Below are positions 17,565 to 24,900 of a DNA stretch of 64,000 nucleotides, piece after piece. The stretch spans positions 1 to 64,000 of the IMG/VR virus record IMGVR_UViG_3300042868_012858; one strand, 5' to 3'. This DNA comes from a virus. Within the stretch, counting starts at the first letter, position 1; each line of letters begins with the position of its first letter. The notes beneath the pieces are model-generated. The model was not told the DNA's origin, did not search any database, and saw nothing but the letters and a program-made list of their open reading frames with translations. The translations under genes and the position numbers were made by a program.

Positions 17565-18188
17565 TTACACTAATCTTTGAAGATAGGTATAGTAATTAAC
17601 TAAAGGAGGGTTCGTAGTTGCTGACAATGTAAATGAAGACGCACTAAGAGCTGTAGAGTTACCGCCTGTTGTTGTAATTCCAAGAGCAGTGTATCCAGCG
17701 TTAGCTGTAAGACCTGTAACAAATTGAGCAGATGTAGTAGGAGCTTTAAATGCAACGAAAACATTGTTTCCAACTGTTGTAGCAGTAATCAATCCCTGAG
17801 TACCATTTGTGTTAGCTGTTAGTGTAAATGTGTAGTTAGTAGGAGTAGAAACATTACCTTTGCTAAATGTAGCACCCGAAACAGTTGTAGTTCCTGTATA
17901 GCCTAAATCAACTTGAGAAATAGTAGACTGCTTCACATTGTTACCTACAAATATAAAAGGCAAATTGCTATAAGAAGCGCCATTATTGTGATAATAAGTT
18001 CCTCTTTCATAATCATAAATCGTAACTCCTTGTCTTGCAAGTTCCGCACGATTTGTAATTTGTTCAGAAACTCTTAAGCCTTTCATAGCAACAATTTTAT
18101 TGCTAGGAATCGCCTTTACAAAAGCCTGAGACCCATCTCTGTATTGAATTTTAAAAGGGTTGTTTGAGAAGTTTACAAGAATTACCAT
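17565..18188 (-). CDS. Virion-type protein sharing a beta module with the tail sheath
   Basis: 207 residues. Residues 1-95 form a small domain (IPSNKIVAMKGLRVSEQI, QGVTIYDYERGTYY). Residues 101-193 are a Thr/Gly-rich beta module that aligns with sheath residues 112-202: both contain LITATTVGN or TITATTVGN, V-F/FV-F, a TGLTA-AG-TALGI-TTGGN core and a final L-AS--TL-AT. The shared module implies the protein is on the virion surface, probably on tail or head. Own upstream ATATTTATTAA motif and downstream terminator make it a single-gene late unit. Exact role unknown. Confidence 0.7.
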   Translation of the reverse strand: MVILVNFSNNPFKIQYRDGSQAFVKAIPSNKIVAMKGLRVSEQITNRAELARQGVTIYDYERGTYYHNNGASYSNLPFIFVGNNVKQSTISQVDLGYTGTTTVSGATFSKGNVSTPTNYTFTLTANTNGTQGLITATTVGNNVFVAFKAPTTSAQFVTGLTANAGYTALGITTTGGNSTALSASSFTLSATTNPPLVNYYTYLQRLV

Positions 18189-18224
18189 TTTTTTATGTGT
18201 TTAATTGTTTAATGTTTATTTTTA

Positions 18225-18235
18225 TTAATAAATAT
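18225..18235 (-). promoter_or_regulatory. Late-type motif ATATTTATTAA
   Basis: ATATTTATTAA on the minus strand, 36 nt before the ATG at 18188; a divergent motif for the plus strand lies 43 nt away. Confidence 0.4.
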
Positions 18236-18277
18236 AAATCCTTTTTTTGAAACTAATCTTTTTAAAAAAAAAATTTT

Positions 18278-18287
18278 TATTTATAAG
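18278..18287 (+). promoter_or_regulatory. Late-type motif TATTTATAAG
   Basis: TATTTATAAG on the plus strand 13 nt before the ATG at 18301. This supports a real start there rather than only at 18363. Confidence 0.45.
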
Positions 18288-18300
18288 AAAAACAAATAAA

Positions 18301-18369
18301 ATGAGAGAGTTTATCACAACACCAAAAAGAATGCATAGACTTCCTAGAAGATGTAAAAGCGGATGCTGA
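18301..18369 (+). CDS. Basic 22-residue microprotein
   Basis: ATG at 18301 opens a 22-codon frame ending TGA at 18369, with the product ending RRCKSGC. It has seven Arg/Lys and two Cys (CKSGC). The motif TATTTATAAG lies 13 nt upstream, and its stop overlaps the start of the DUF1360-like gene (ATGCTGA), a typical coupling arrangement. It may be a real peptide or a leader that controls the next gene. No homologue recognised. Confidence 0.45.
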   Translation: MREFITTPKRMHRLPRRCKSGC

Positions 18370-18641
18370 CGTTTCTAGAGTTTATTCTTTCTACGATTGG
18401 TTTTACAATAATTGTAACCCAATCTAAGTTATTTGAACCAATAAGAAAAGGTGCAGGTAAAATACATAACAAATTAGAATATCTTCTAAATTGTCCAATG
18501 TGTTTTGGAATGTGGTCTGGAATTTTGGTTTATATACTACAAACCCATAAAGTAGATTTTTTACTTTATGGGTTTATTGGAAGTTTTGTCTCCTATTTAG
18601 CTTATTTGCTAATTCATCCACTAATGGATAAATATGATTAA
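18363..18641 (+). CDS. DUF1360-like small membrane protein
   Basis: 92 residues with two to three hydrophobic segments (about residues 1-19, 48-62, 66-85). Between the first and second lies LLNCPMCFGMWSG, a CPxCxGxW motif characteristic of DUF1360 proteins, found in bacteria and some phages with unknown function. Predicted inner membrane location with the Cys pair near the membrane face. Start overlaps the stop of the microORF at 18301. The last 4 nt overlap the stop of the convergent gene at 18638. Confidence 0.75.
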   Translation: MLTFLEFILSTIGFTIIVTQSKLFEPIRKGAGKIHNKLEYLLNCPMCFGMWSGILVYILQTHKVDFLLYGFIGSFVSYLAYLLIHPLMDKYD

Positions 18642-19330
18642 GCAGTCAATTCTGCTTTTTTAGCCGTTTTTTCTTTAATTAGGGCTTTGTAAATTTCAGC
18701 ACGTTGAGCTGTTACATTTTTTAAATCATACTTATCTTTAACAAAGTTATGTAGATTATCAGCCAACATTTGTCTATATTCAGGATCTTGAATAACTTTT
18801 TTCATAGCTTTATACCAACCATCTTTGTTGTCCTTAATTAGGATTCCTGTTTCTCCGTCCTTTAATAATTCTTTATAAATTCCAAAATCTTGAGCAATCA
18901 AAGCTTTCTTTTTCATACCAGCTTCGATAATTTTTAATTCTGATTTAACTTCGTTGAAGTAATTTACTCTATTTATTACTTGACCTTTTTCTGTTCTATA
19001 TCTATCTATTCCGTCAATAGGAGCTAAACAAACATCACAATAATCATAATGCTTTCCGTATTGAGTTAAAGGTAGAGTCCATCTCCTAACATAGTTTTTT
19101 GTGTATTGATTAGGATAGTCTTCTCTTTTAATTTTACTCAACCATTTGAAATATTCTGGATCTTTACTTGTTTCTTTGTAGTTTGCTGTAAATATCTCTT
19201 CAAACTTCATCCAAATAGTTTCATGAGGCTGAATGTGTCTTGTGTTTTTCGAACCATCTGGTCTGATTTCTGTAATTGTACCTCTAGTATCAAATCCACA
19301 CATTACAAATTGAAACTTATCTTCAAGCTC
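18638..19330 (-). CDS. Glycosyltransferase, C-terminal part (split by frameshift)
   Basis: The C-terminal Rossmann half of a GT-B glycosyltransferase. The frame is open from about 19330 (ELEDKFQFVMCGFD); the first ATG, at 19303, begins MCGFD and is within a conserved strand, so it is not a natural start. It contains DVCLAPIDGI, then a segment SELKIIEAGMKKKALIAQDFG, where GT4-type proteins have the nucleotide-sugar binding Glu, and finally ETGILIKDNKDGW. With the fragment at 19323-19901 it would form one protein of about 420 residues. Probably a broken gene or a sequencing indel. Confidence 0.7.
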   Translation of the reverse strand, partial: ELEDKFQFVMCGFDTRGTITEIRPDGSKNTRHIQPHETIWMKFEEIFTANYKETSKDPEYFKWLSKIKREDYPNQYTKNYVRRWTLPLTQYGKHYDYCDVCLAPIDGIDRYRTEKGQVINRVNYFNEVKSELKIIEAGMKKKALIAQDFGIYKELLKDGETGILIKDNKDGWYKAMKKVIQDPEYRQMLADNLHNFVKDKYDLKNVTAQRAEIYKALIKEKTAKKAELTA

Positions 19331-19901
19331 TTTGTTTGAGTAAAGATTTTAAGTCATGAAAATGAGAAGACCCCCCAATCCAAGAAATTCTACATTTATC
19401 AGTCTCATTAGGCATTACCTCTGATTTCCACATTTTATCATCCATATTTAATGCATTTGGAATTACCAAAACATTAGGATTCAATTTCTCAACGTGTTTA
19501 GCAAAAATATTTGTTGTTGTTGTTACGTAATCTGCTTTCTTAACGACTTCTTTTATTTTTTCTGTCAAACCTTCTTTTCGAACGATTTCAAACAAAGGGT
19601 GTGTTGTTGGTGGCTCCCAAAAATCATCAATGTCCATAATAAGAGTAACTCCTGCAGCTCTTAGTGTCGCAAATACTTCATCCATTTTTTCATGAGGACC
19701 AAAATGACGATGAAAATGAATAATATCAAATTGTTTTAAGTACTCAATATTATCTACATTTGGTTGAAGATTTATTTCCACATCAAACTCGTCTCCATGA
19801 TACTTAGAAAGTGCTTGCGCTGGCCAAATATTTCTAAAATGGCCTACACCTTGATTGTCTGACGGAGCCATAAGAATCTTTATTCTATTTTTTTCACTCA
19901 T
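19323..19901 (-). CDS. Glycosyltransferase, N-terminal part (split by frameshift)
   Basis: The N-terminal half of a GT-B glycosyltransferase: MAPSDNQGVGHFRNIWPAQA glycine-rich acceptor loop, FDIIHFHRHFG strand, LIMDIDDFWEPP, KADYVTTTTN and NVLVIPNALN, ending with ISWIGGSSHFHDLKSLLKQ. It then runs into a stop after RA because one extra A in an AAA run (plus-strand 19331-19333) shifts the frame. Skipping one base continues smoothly into ELEDKFQFVMCGFD of the downstream fragment. No TATTTATA motif upstream. Confidence 0.75.
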   Translation of the reverse strand: MSEKNRIKILMAPSDNQGVGHFRNIWPAQALSKYHGDEFDVEINLQPNVDNIEYLKQFDIIHFHRHFGPHEKMDEVFATLRAAGVTLIMDIDDFWEPPTTHPLFEIVRKEGLTEKIKEVVKKADYVTTTTNIFAKHVEKLNPNVLVIPNALNMDDKMWKSEVMPNETDKCRISWIGGSSHFHDLKSLLKQRA

Positions 19902-19960
19902 TATTTGAAATTTTTAAAAAATATATTTCTATAAAAAAATAAAGTAAAGTGAAAACAAAA

Positions 19961-19986
19961 AAACCTGTCAAAATATTGACAGGTTT
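19961..19986 (-). terminator. Terminator after gene 20034-20306
   Basis: Minus-strand hairpin with 11-bp stem AAACCTGTCAA / TTGACAGGTTT and 4-nt loop, followed by a T-run. Confidence 0.85.
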
Positions 19987-20033
19987 ACAAATTTCCCGTG
20001 TTGTGCTAACAGGTAGGTCCTGGTACTTTTTGA

Positions 20034-20306
20034 TTATCCTTTATATTCCTCTGCTCTTTTTCTAGCTTCATCCAATTCAGAAAGATTATACGCCTGACAT
20101 AATTCCAATCCTAAATCATTTTTATAATCTTGCTCTATTGCAATGAATTTTCTTTTTGTTTGTGCATCTACAGAAGAAGTCATTCTAGAGTCTGTAATAC
20201 AAAATTGATTTGGTTCTAATATCACACCTATTGTAGTAACATTATTTTTAGCTACAGCAACTTTAATATTTTGTGCTGGATTTGAAGTATTAGTTATTTT
20301 CCACAT
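20034..20306 (-). CDS. Small hypothetical protein
   Basis: 90 residues. A beta-type N-terminal half (WKITNTSN, IKVAVAKNNVTTIGVIL) and a helical C-terminal tail rich in Glu and Arg (LSELDEARKRAEEYKG). Its overall plan resembles the small proteins at 4290-4574 and the N-terminus of 17565-18188, which suggests a shared small virion fold, but identity is too low to claim. It lies 44 nt downstream of the gene at 20351 in the same direction and ends at a strong terminator. Confidence 0.65.
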   Translation of the reverse strand: MWKITNTSNPAQNIKVAVAKNNVTTIGVILEPNQFCITDSRMTSSVDAQTKRKFIAIEQDYKNDLGLELCQAYNLSELDEARKRAEEYKG

Positions 20307-20350
20307 ATTTTTTTTTATTTAAATGTATTAGAATCTCAAAATAATATCAA

Positions 20351-21493
20351 TTAGTTTTTAAAAACATAACCTTTGTTTTTTGATATTCTATTTTTTGGCA
20401 AGAAATAAGACGTGCCATCAAAATGCCATTCTTCTACTTCTTGATTTTCGTTTTTCAAAAATTCTCTATCCCCAGATCCTATATGCTCTTTTAGCGATTC
20501 AGGAAGTTCAGCTTTCATAAAAGAACCATTATCATCAACTAGTTTAGCCATATTCAAATCAAAATAATCAGCAACATCATTTATTTCATCTATATCTCCT
20601 CCTGATTTAAACATTCCACGGGCGGCATAACCTGGTACAGATTCCTCCATTGGCTTTACTGCTTGTGATTTATCATATCCATAAGATTCTTGTGGTAAAT
20701 CAGTCGTAATTCCTTTTTTTATCAAGTCCATTACTATATTTTTCACAACTCCTTCTAAATCTACTGCTGTAGAAATCTGATTCATAACATTTGATTGAGC
20801 CTCAACTGACTTCATTGCGTTATCTGCAGCGTATGGATTTTCTCTATATGTTGCTTGAACTGCAAAGTCAGGATCAAATCTTTTTTCGTCAAATCTAGTT
20901 GTTCCGTTTGCGTAGTTAAAATCTAAACATCCAATTTTTTCTAGTTTAACAATGTATACATCTGCCTTTCTTTTCCCTTCATCAATCCATAAATCATTCA
21001 TAGATTTTTTAACATCAGGATTTTCAAAAGTTCTAAGAGGTTTATGAGATAGGTTTTCTCCTCCTTCGCTTAGTTCATTCATATCAAAAACTATAACCTT
21101 AGCGGGTTCAATTTTATCCATAAAAGAAGGAAGCGCAGGTTCATATGAAGGTATGTTTCCAGATGTACTTTGATCTATTTGATTTGGGCTATTTGTAGTA
21201 CCTGTACCAAAATCATCCAAACCATTGCCAGGATTAAAATATCTAGCTGTAGGTACAGCATCTTCTTCTGGCTTCGGCATAGAAACAGCACTCGTAGCCA
21301 TTGCAGGAGCTTCTGTATTTTCAGGTATTACATCAGGTATTGCATTAACTGCATCATCTCTCTTGTGTTTACTTAAAATATTTCTAGCAATCTCTTCAAT
21401 GTTTGCACCATCCAAAACTTCATGTAGATTTTCGTTTTTTATCTGATTTGCAATCATTACTTTTAATTCATCGATATTTATTTTCTCGGCCAT
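20351..21493 (-). CDS. Hypothetical protein, probably late/virion
   Basis: 380 residues, no family recognised. Residues 1-45 are helical; about 60-120 are low-complexity (Pro, Ala, Ser, Thr, Asn) and likely disordered, including FNPGNGLDDFGTG; the rest is mixed with VIVFDMNELSEGG and a C-terminal EEWHFDGTSYFLPKNR strand region. No membrane segment. A TATTTATA motif 12 nt upstream points to late expression. Disordered linker plus two domains fits a structural or head-core protein, but this is a guess. Confidence 0.65.
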   Translation of the reverse strand: MAEKINIDELKVMIANQIKNENLHEVLDGANIEEIARNILSKHKRDDAVNAIPDVIPENTEAPAMATSAVSMPKPEEDAVPTARYFNPGNGLDDFGTGTTNSPNQIDQSTSGNIPSYEPALPSFMDKIEPAKVIVFDMNELSEGGENLSHKPLRTFENPDVKKSMNDLWIDEGKRKADVYIVKLEKIGCLDFNYANGTTRFDEKRFDPDFAVQATYRENPYAADNAMKSVEAQSNVMNQISTAVDLEGVVKNIVMDLIKKGITTDLPQESYGYDKSQAVKPMEESVPGYAARGMFKSGGDIDEINDVADYFDLNMAKLVDDNGSFMKAELPESLKEHIGSGDREFLKNENQEVEEWHFDGTSYFLPKNRISKNKGYVFKN

Positions 21494-21505
21494 ATTAATT
21501 TTCTT

Positions 21506-21514
21506 TATAAATAT
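21506..21514 (-). promoter_or_regulatory. Late-type motif ATATTTATA
   Basis: ATATTTATA on the minus strand, 12 nt before the ATG at 21493, in the gap shared with the divergent PhoH-like gene. Confidence 0.45.
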
Positions 21515-21582
21515 CTAGTTTTTTTGTTAATTAAATTATTTACATTATTTAGAATAAAGCTTATTATTTAAAAAAAGTATTT

Positions 21583-22359
21583 ATGGCTATAAAGAAAAGA
21601 GAAGGGAAAAGAACTCCTAGATATGCTCAAGAAGACATGGACTCTATAGGTTCTATGCAAAGAATCGCTAAAGAATTTATGCGAATGAAACGTCTGAAAT
21701 TTAGTTTAACAGACAAACAAAAAGAGTTAGTAGAAATACTCCAGTCAAATAAGATAATTACAGTTACAGGCCCTCCAGGGACATCAAAAACATTTATCGC
21801 TTGTTACGCAGCAATGCAGATGTTTTTATCTGAAGAAAGACAAAAGATAATCCTTTCGAAGCCAACAGAGGTTTTATCAGGAACAAAAGATTTAGGCGCT
21901 CTACCAGGCTCACTTGAGGAAAAGCTAAAAGAGTATGTTGAATCATTTACAGATGCATTTGACGAGTTTTTAGAAACAAAAGATTTTAGACATCTTTGGG
22001 CTGAAAAGATGATAGAGTTTAAGCCAGCTCAATTCTTAAGAGGAAGAACTCTAAAAGATTCTTTCATTATTATTGATGAGTTCCAAAACTTCGATATCAA
22101 AGCACTAAAAAGTATTGTAACAAGACTTGGTAGAAATAGTACAATAGTTTTTATGGGAGATACAAAGCAAAATGATATCGGAAAAAGATATGTAGCAGTT
22201 GACTTCTTTAATGAAGTTATAAAAGATATTCCAGGGTGTGCGTCTTTTGAATTTAAAAGAGAAGATATTGTAAGGGAAAAAATACTTATTGATATTATTG
22301 ATAGGTTTGAAGAATTGGAAGCCGCAGGTAAAATGCCTGACACAATGAAAAATACTTAA
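21583..22359 (+). CDS. phoH: PhoH-like ATPase
   Basis: 258 residues. P-loop ATPase with Walker A GPPGTSKT (residues 63-70), Walker B IIIDE (162-166) followed by FQN, and a later VFMGDTKQND segment that matches the PhoH family sensor region. PhoH-like proteins are widespread in large phages; proposed roles in RNA metabolism or phosphate-starvation response remain uncertain. Length matches the stand-alone ATPase domain without KH or PIN domains. It reads away from the gene at 20351, and the promoter in the 89-nt gap is not clear to me. Confidence 0.9.
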   Translation: MAIKKREGKRTPRYAQEDMDSIGSMQRIAKEFMRMKRLKFSLTDKQKELVEILQSNKIITVTGPPGTSKTFIACYAAMQMFLSEERQKIILSKPTEVLSGTKDLGALPGSLEEKLKEYVESFTDAFDEFLETKDFRHLWAEKMIEFKPAQFLRGRTLKDSFIIIDEFQNFDIKALKSIVTRLGRNSTIVFMGDTKQNDIGKRYVAVDFFNEVIKDIPGCASFEFKREDIVREKILIDIIDRFEELEAAGKMPDTMKNT

Positions 22360-22368
22360 AATTTTATA

Positions 22369-22376
22369 CTATTTAT
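22369..22376 (+). promoter_or_regulatory. Late-type motif CTATTTAT
   Basis: CTATTTAT on the plus strand, 17 nt before the ATG at 22394, in the 34-nt gap after the PhoH-like gene. Confidence 0.4.
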
Positions 22377-22393
22377 CTATAAAATAAAAAGTT

Positions 22394-22594
22394 ATGAACA
22401 ATCCTAATGAATTAAAACCAGAAGGTAAGAAGTTTGTTAACGAGCTTATGAACCCAGATCAAGCGCTTAAAGAAGTTTTTAAACAAAACAATCTGAAGAG
22501 ACCGAAAGCTGGAATGGTAGAAAAAGCTAATTCGCAACTACTTACAAATGACGGAAGAATCGTTTTAAATGAAGATAGCGAACAGAAGTCATAA
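22394..22594 (+). CDS. Small hypothetical protein
   Basis: 66 residues, charged and probably mostly disordered or helical (KFVNELMNPDQALKEVFKQ). The motif CTATTTAT lies 17 nt upstream and a bidirectional terminator immediately follows, so it appears to be its own small unit behind the PhoH-like gene. No family recognised. Confidence 0.6.
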   Translation: MNNPNELKPEGKKFVNELMNPDQALKEVFKQNNLKRPKAGMVEKANSQLLTNDGRIVLNEDSEQKS

Positions 22595-22596
22595 AA

Positions 22597-22620
22597 AAAG
22601 CCCTCAATTTAGAGGGCTTT
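22597..22620. terminator. Bidirectional terminator
   Basis: Stem AAAGCCCTC / GAGGGCTTT with A-run before and T-run after, between convergent genes ending at 22594 and 22642. Confidence 0.85.
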
Positions 22621-22641
22621 TTTTATTTAATCTTATTTATT

Positions 22642-23277
22642 TTATGAAGGGTTTTTAACTATCTCAGTAACATTATTGAACTTCATAGATTTAAGCTCAT
22701 CAAATCTTTCTCCAATTTTTCTATAAACAGTTACTTGACCAGATCCACCAACTTTCATATCTGAAATTTTTAGAAAATCTCCAGGTTCTAAACCTGTTAT
22801 GTTTGATTCTAAAACATTGTATGTGTTATTTTCACTTACCTTTTCTGCTTTAAAATGTTTAGCTGAACCTGCAATTTTAACTTTTGTACCTTTTGTAAAA
22901 TCTTCGTTTTTAAACTCGTCTAATTTTTTATTATCAAAAACACCTCTGCCTTTTGTTCCAACTTCATTAGCATCGCCCTTAATTTCGTCTCCAATCTTAT
23001 TTAGTATTTCTACTTTTTTCTCATAAAATTTAATCAACTTATCAAGAACTTCTGCCTGCTCATCTTTAATCTTCTTTAGTTCAGAAAACTCTTCGTCTGC
23101 CACAGCCTTTTCTTCATCTTTCTTTAGTTTGTCAAATTTTTTCTCATATAAATCAATAAGACCTTCATCTATGTCTTCAATAGTAGATTCAAGCTTTTCT
23201 AAAGTTTCAGATTCGTTCATCAATCTCAATCCTTCTTTTTGTATATATTCTTTTAAAATATTGATGTTTACTTTCAT
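22642..23277 (-). CDS. Hypothetical coiled-coil protein
   Basis: 211 residues. Residues 1-100 are a long charged helix or coiled coil; residues 125-205 form a beta-type domain (KGTKVKIAGSAKHFKAEKV, EPGDFLKISDMKVGGSGQVTVY) resembling a small SH3-like or OB-like fold by pattern only. The N-terminus (NILKEYIQKEGLRLMNESE) is a short helix ending in Glu, weakly like the leaders of the neighbouring genes. Head core or internal protein is possible. No motif that names a family. Confidence 0.65.
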   Translation of the reverse strand: MKVNINILKEYIQKEGLRLMNESETLEKLESTIEDIDEGLIDLYEKKFDKLKKDEEKAVADEEFSELKKIKDEQAEVLDKLIKFYEKKVEILNKIGDEIKGDANEVGTKGRGVFDNKKLDEFKNEDFTKGTKVKIAGSAKHFKAEKVSENNTYNVLESNITGLEPGDFLKISDMKVGGSGQVTVYRKIGERFDELKSMKFNNVTEIVKNPS

Positions 23278-23310
23278 GTTATTTTAATTTAGAACTTGTT
23301 ATTAACATAA

Positions 23311-23333
23311 ACACCCGCATAAATAGCGGGTGT
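23311..23333 (-). terminator. Hairpin after gene 23366-24106
   Basis: Stem ACACCCGC / GCGGGTGT with a 7-nt loop. The following T-run is short, so it may be a weak terminator or an RNA-stabilising hairpin. Note that the loop reads close to CTATTTATG. Confidence 0.6.
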
Positions 23334-23365
23334 CTAATATTTTATTTTATTTTCAAGAGTAGATA

Positions 23366-24106
23366 TTAGTCGTTGTTACCCAATCTCGCCAATCTTCTCA
23401 TTCTTTCAATTTCGCTTTCTAAAGCATTTTGTCTTCTTGAGTCCATTCCTTCAGAAAGAACATTAAGGTATTTTTTGTTTCTTCTAGAAGTCGATTCGTT
23501 TATAGACTCTTTTGGCATATCGTGAGTTGTTGTAGAACTTCCTTCTTCATCTGCTTGAACAGTTTCTCTGTATTCATTTACAGCATCTTCATCTTCTTCA
23601 GTAGGCTCCTCATCTTCTTCATTAGGCTCTTCTTCAACCTCAACCTCTTCAAATTCTTCATCGTCTCCTTGAGTTTCTTCTTCAGAAGCCTCAGAGTCTT
23701 CGTGATCTACACGACCTAATGCAGCCATAATTTTTGCTTCGATAGCAGCTCCAAGTTCAGCAAATTCATCAGCAAGATTAATTTCTTCATCTCCTTCTTC
23801 GTCGTCACCAACTTCGATTTCATCATCTTCTAAAAGATGAGAACCTTTGTGTTCAAACTCAGGAGTCCATTTAGTATCACCATCCTCTTCACCAGTCCAA
23901 GCATGAGATCTAACTTTCATTTCGCCCCCAGCTTCAACTTCTTCTAAGTTTTCGTCTTTCATAAGAGAAGTGTCTTCGTCTTCCATCAAAGCCAACTCTT
24001 CGTTGATTTGTTGAATTCTGTTTTGAATATTTTTCTTCTCCATCACTCTTTGGAATTCTTCCTTAATGATTTGATTTACTTCTGTCCAAGTTGTTTTGAT
24101 AGCCAT
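23366..24106 (-). CDS. Acidic head-core-like protein
   Basis: 246 residues, extremely acidic between residues 90 and 180 (runs of Glu and Asp). The N-terminal 42 residues share with 24126, 12590 and 13215 the pattern I-EE, a KK or KL pair, then IN--L--L-E, here ending LME, a gp21-type cleavage triplet. The C-terminus ESEIERMRRLARLG resembles the end of the scaffold protein at 10295. Both ends therefore tie it to the prohead core: a second scaffold-like or packaged acidic protein. This is inference; the family is not recognised. Confidence 0.65.
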   Translation of the reverse strand: MAIKTTWTEVNQIIKEEFQRVMEKKNIQNRIQQINEELALMEDEDTSLMKDENLEEVEAGGEMKVRSHAWTGEEDGDTKWTPEFEHKGSHLLEDDEIEVGDDEEGDEEINLADEFAELGAAIEAKIMAALGRVDHEDSEASEEETQGDDEEFEEVEVEEEPNEEDEEPTEEDEDAVNEYRETVQADEEGSSTTTHDMPKESINESTSRRNKKYLNVLSEGMDSRRQNALESEIERMRRLARLGNND

Positions 24107-24125
24107 AGCTCTTTATTTTAAGTTT

Positions 24126-24482
24126 TTATTTTTTATTTTTTAATTCTTCGTTCTCTTTTTTAAGAGCTTCGATTTCTTCTTTTAATTTAGTCATTTCATC
24201 AACTGTATCTTCTTGAATCATTGACTCCTCAGCTTGCATTTCTCTTTCTAGTTCTGCAATATGAGATATGTTTTGGAAATCATTAACAAATCCAGTTTTT
24301 GTTTTGCTTGAATTGTCTGAAGGACTTTGAAAACCAAATGTTCCAACCCAGCTAACTTCGTTTAGTTGAGCCAATCTATTATTAATGCTTTTAGCATTTT
24401 CATAAAGTTGTTTTTTTTCCTTTCTTTTTAAAGCCTCCTCAACAATAGCAGCTCTGATGTCCGATGGGGTTATTTTTTTCAT
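24126..24482 (-). CDS. Small putative head-targeted coiled-coil protein
   Basis: 118 residues. N-terminal 42 residues carry the shared leader pattern (AAIVEEALKRKEKKQLYENA, then INNRLAQLNE). A short Ser/Gly/Phe region follows, then a C-terminal leucine-rich coiled coil (EEIEALKKENEELKNKK). The leader ends L-N-E, a potential gp21 cleavage site. An ATATTTATTAT-type motif lies about 10 nt upstream, and the gene precedes the acidic protein at 23366 by 19 nt, so they are probably co-transcribed. Confidence 0.65.
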   Translation of the reverse strand: MKKITPSDIRAAIVEEALKRKEKKQLYENAKSINNRLAQLNEVSWVGTFGFQSPSDNSSKTKTGFVNDFQNISHIAELEREMQAEESMIQEDTVDEMTKLKEEIEALKKENEELKNKK

Positions 24483-24492
24483 ATAACTTTTT

Positions 24493-24504
24493 TATAATAA
24501 ATAT
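24493..24504 (-). promoter_or_regulatory. Late-type motif ATATTTATTATA
   Basis: ATATTTATTATA on the minus strand about 10 nt before the ATG at 24482. Confidence 0.4.
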
Positions 24505-24512
24505 TCCAAAAA

Positions 24513-24544
24513 TTTGATTTTCGAAAGTATATTATATAAATTTC
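24513..24544 (+). promoter_or_regulatory. Host-type promoter before thioredoxin and glycan run
   Basis: TTTG (24513-24516), 20 nt, then TAAATTTC (24537-24544), one base from the Bacteroidota consensus TTTG-N19-21-TAnnTTTG. It lies 38 nt before the thioredoxin ATG and could drive the whole 17-kb run. An inverted repeat overlaps it. Confidence 0.45.
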
Positions 24545-24551
24545 TTTCGAA
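24520..24551. promoter_or_regulatory. Inverted repeat, possible operator
   Basis: Perfect 8-bp arms TTCGAAAG and CTTTCGAA separated by 16 nt flank the putative -7 box. Each arm holds the palindrome TTCGAA. The layout fits a repressor site; the protein that would bind is unknown. Confidence 0.4.
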
Positions 24552-24582
24552 CTCATTAATAAATAAGTAAAAAAAAAAGAAT

Positions 24583-24900
24583 ATGGAAAATTTCATAGTT
24601 GGGAATAAAGAAAATTTTAAAGAATTAATTTCCTCAGACAAAATAACAATAGTAGATTTTTGGGCAGAGTGGTGTGGGCCATGCAGAACACAACTTCCTA
24701 TATTAGAAAATTATGCTCAAAAAAATGAAGACATTCAGGTTGTAAAAGTAAATGTAGATCAAAACTCTGAATTAGCGTCTGAGTATGGCATTAGAAGCAT
24801 TCCTACAATTTTATATTTCAAAAAAGGCACAATTCAAAATAAAACCGTCGGTGTTCAACAGGAAGATCAATTAAATGAAATAAAAAAACAAATTTTATGA
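24583..24900 (+). CDS. trxA: Thioredoxin
   Basis: 105 residues, normal thioredoxin length. Active site WCGPC at residues 30-34 and cis-proline in RSIPT (Pro74), with the usual beta-alpha-beta order (IVDFWAEWC, VVKVNVD, TILYFKKG). It reduces disulfides; several phages encode one for nucleotide reduction or polymerase processivity, but here it is the first gene of the glycan run, its last 4 nt (ATGA) overlapping the next start. Whether it serves glycan enzymes or is just co-transcribed is unknown. Confidence 0.95.
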   Translation: MENFIVGNKENFKELISSDKITIVDFWAEWCGPCRTQLPILENYAQKNEDIQVVKVNVDQNSELASEYGIRSIPTILYFKKGTIQNKTVGVQQEDQLNEIKKQIL

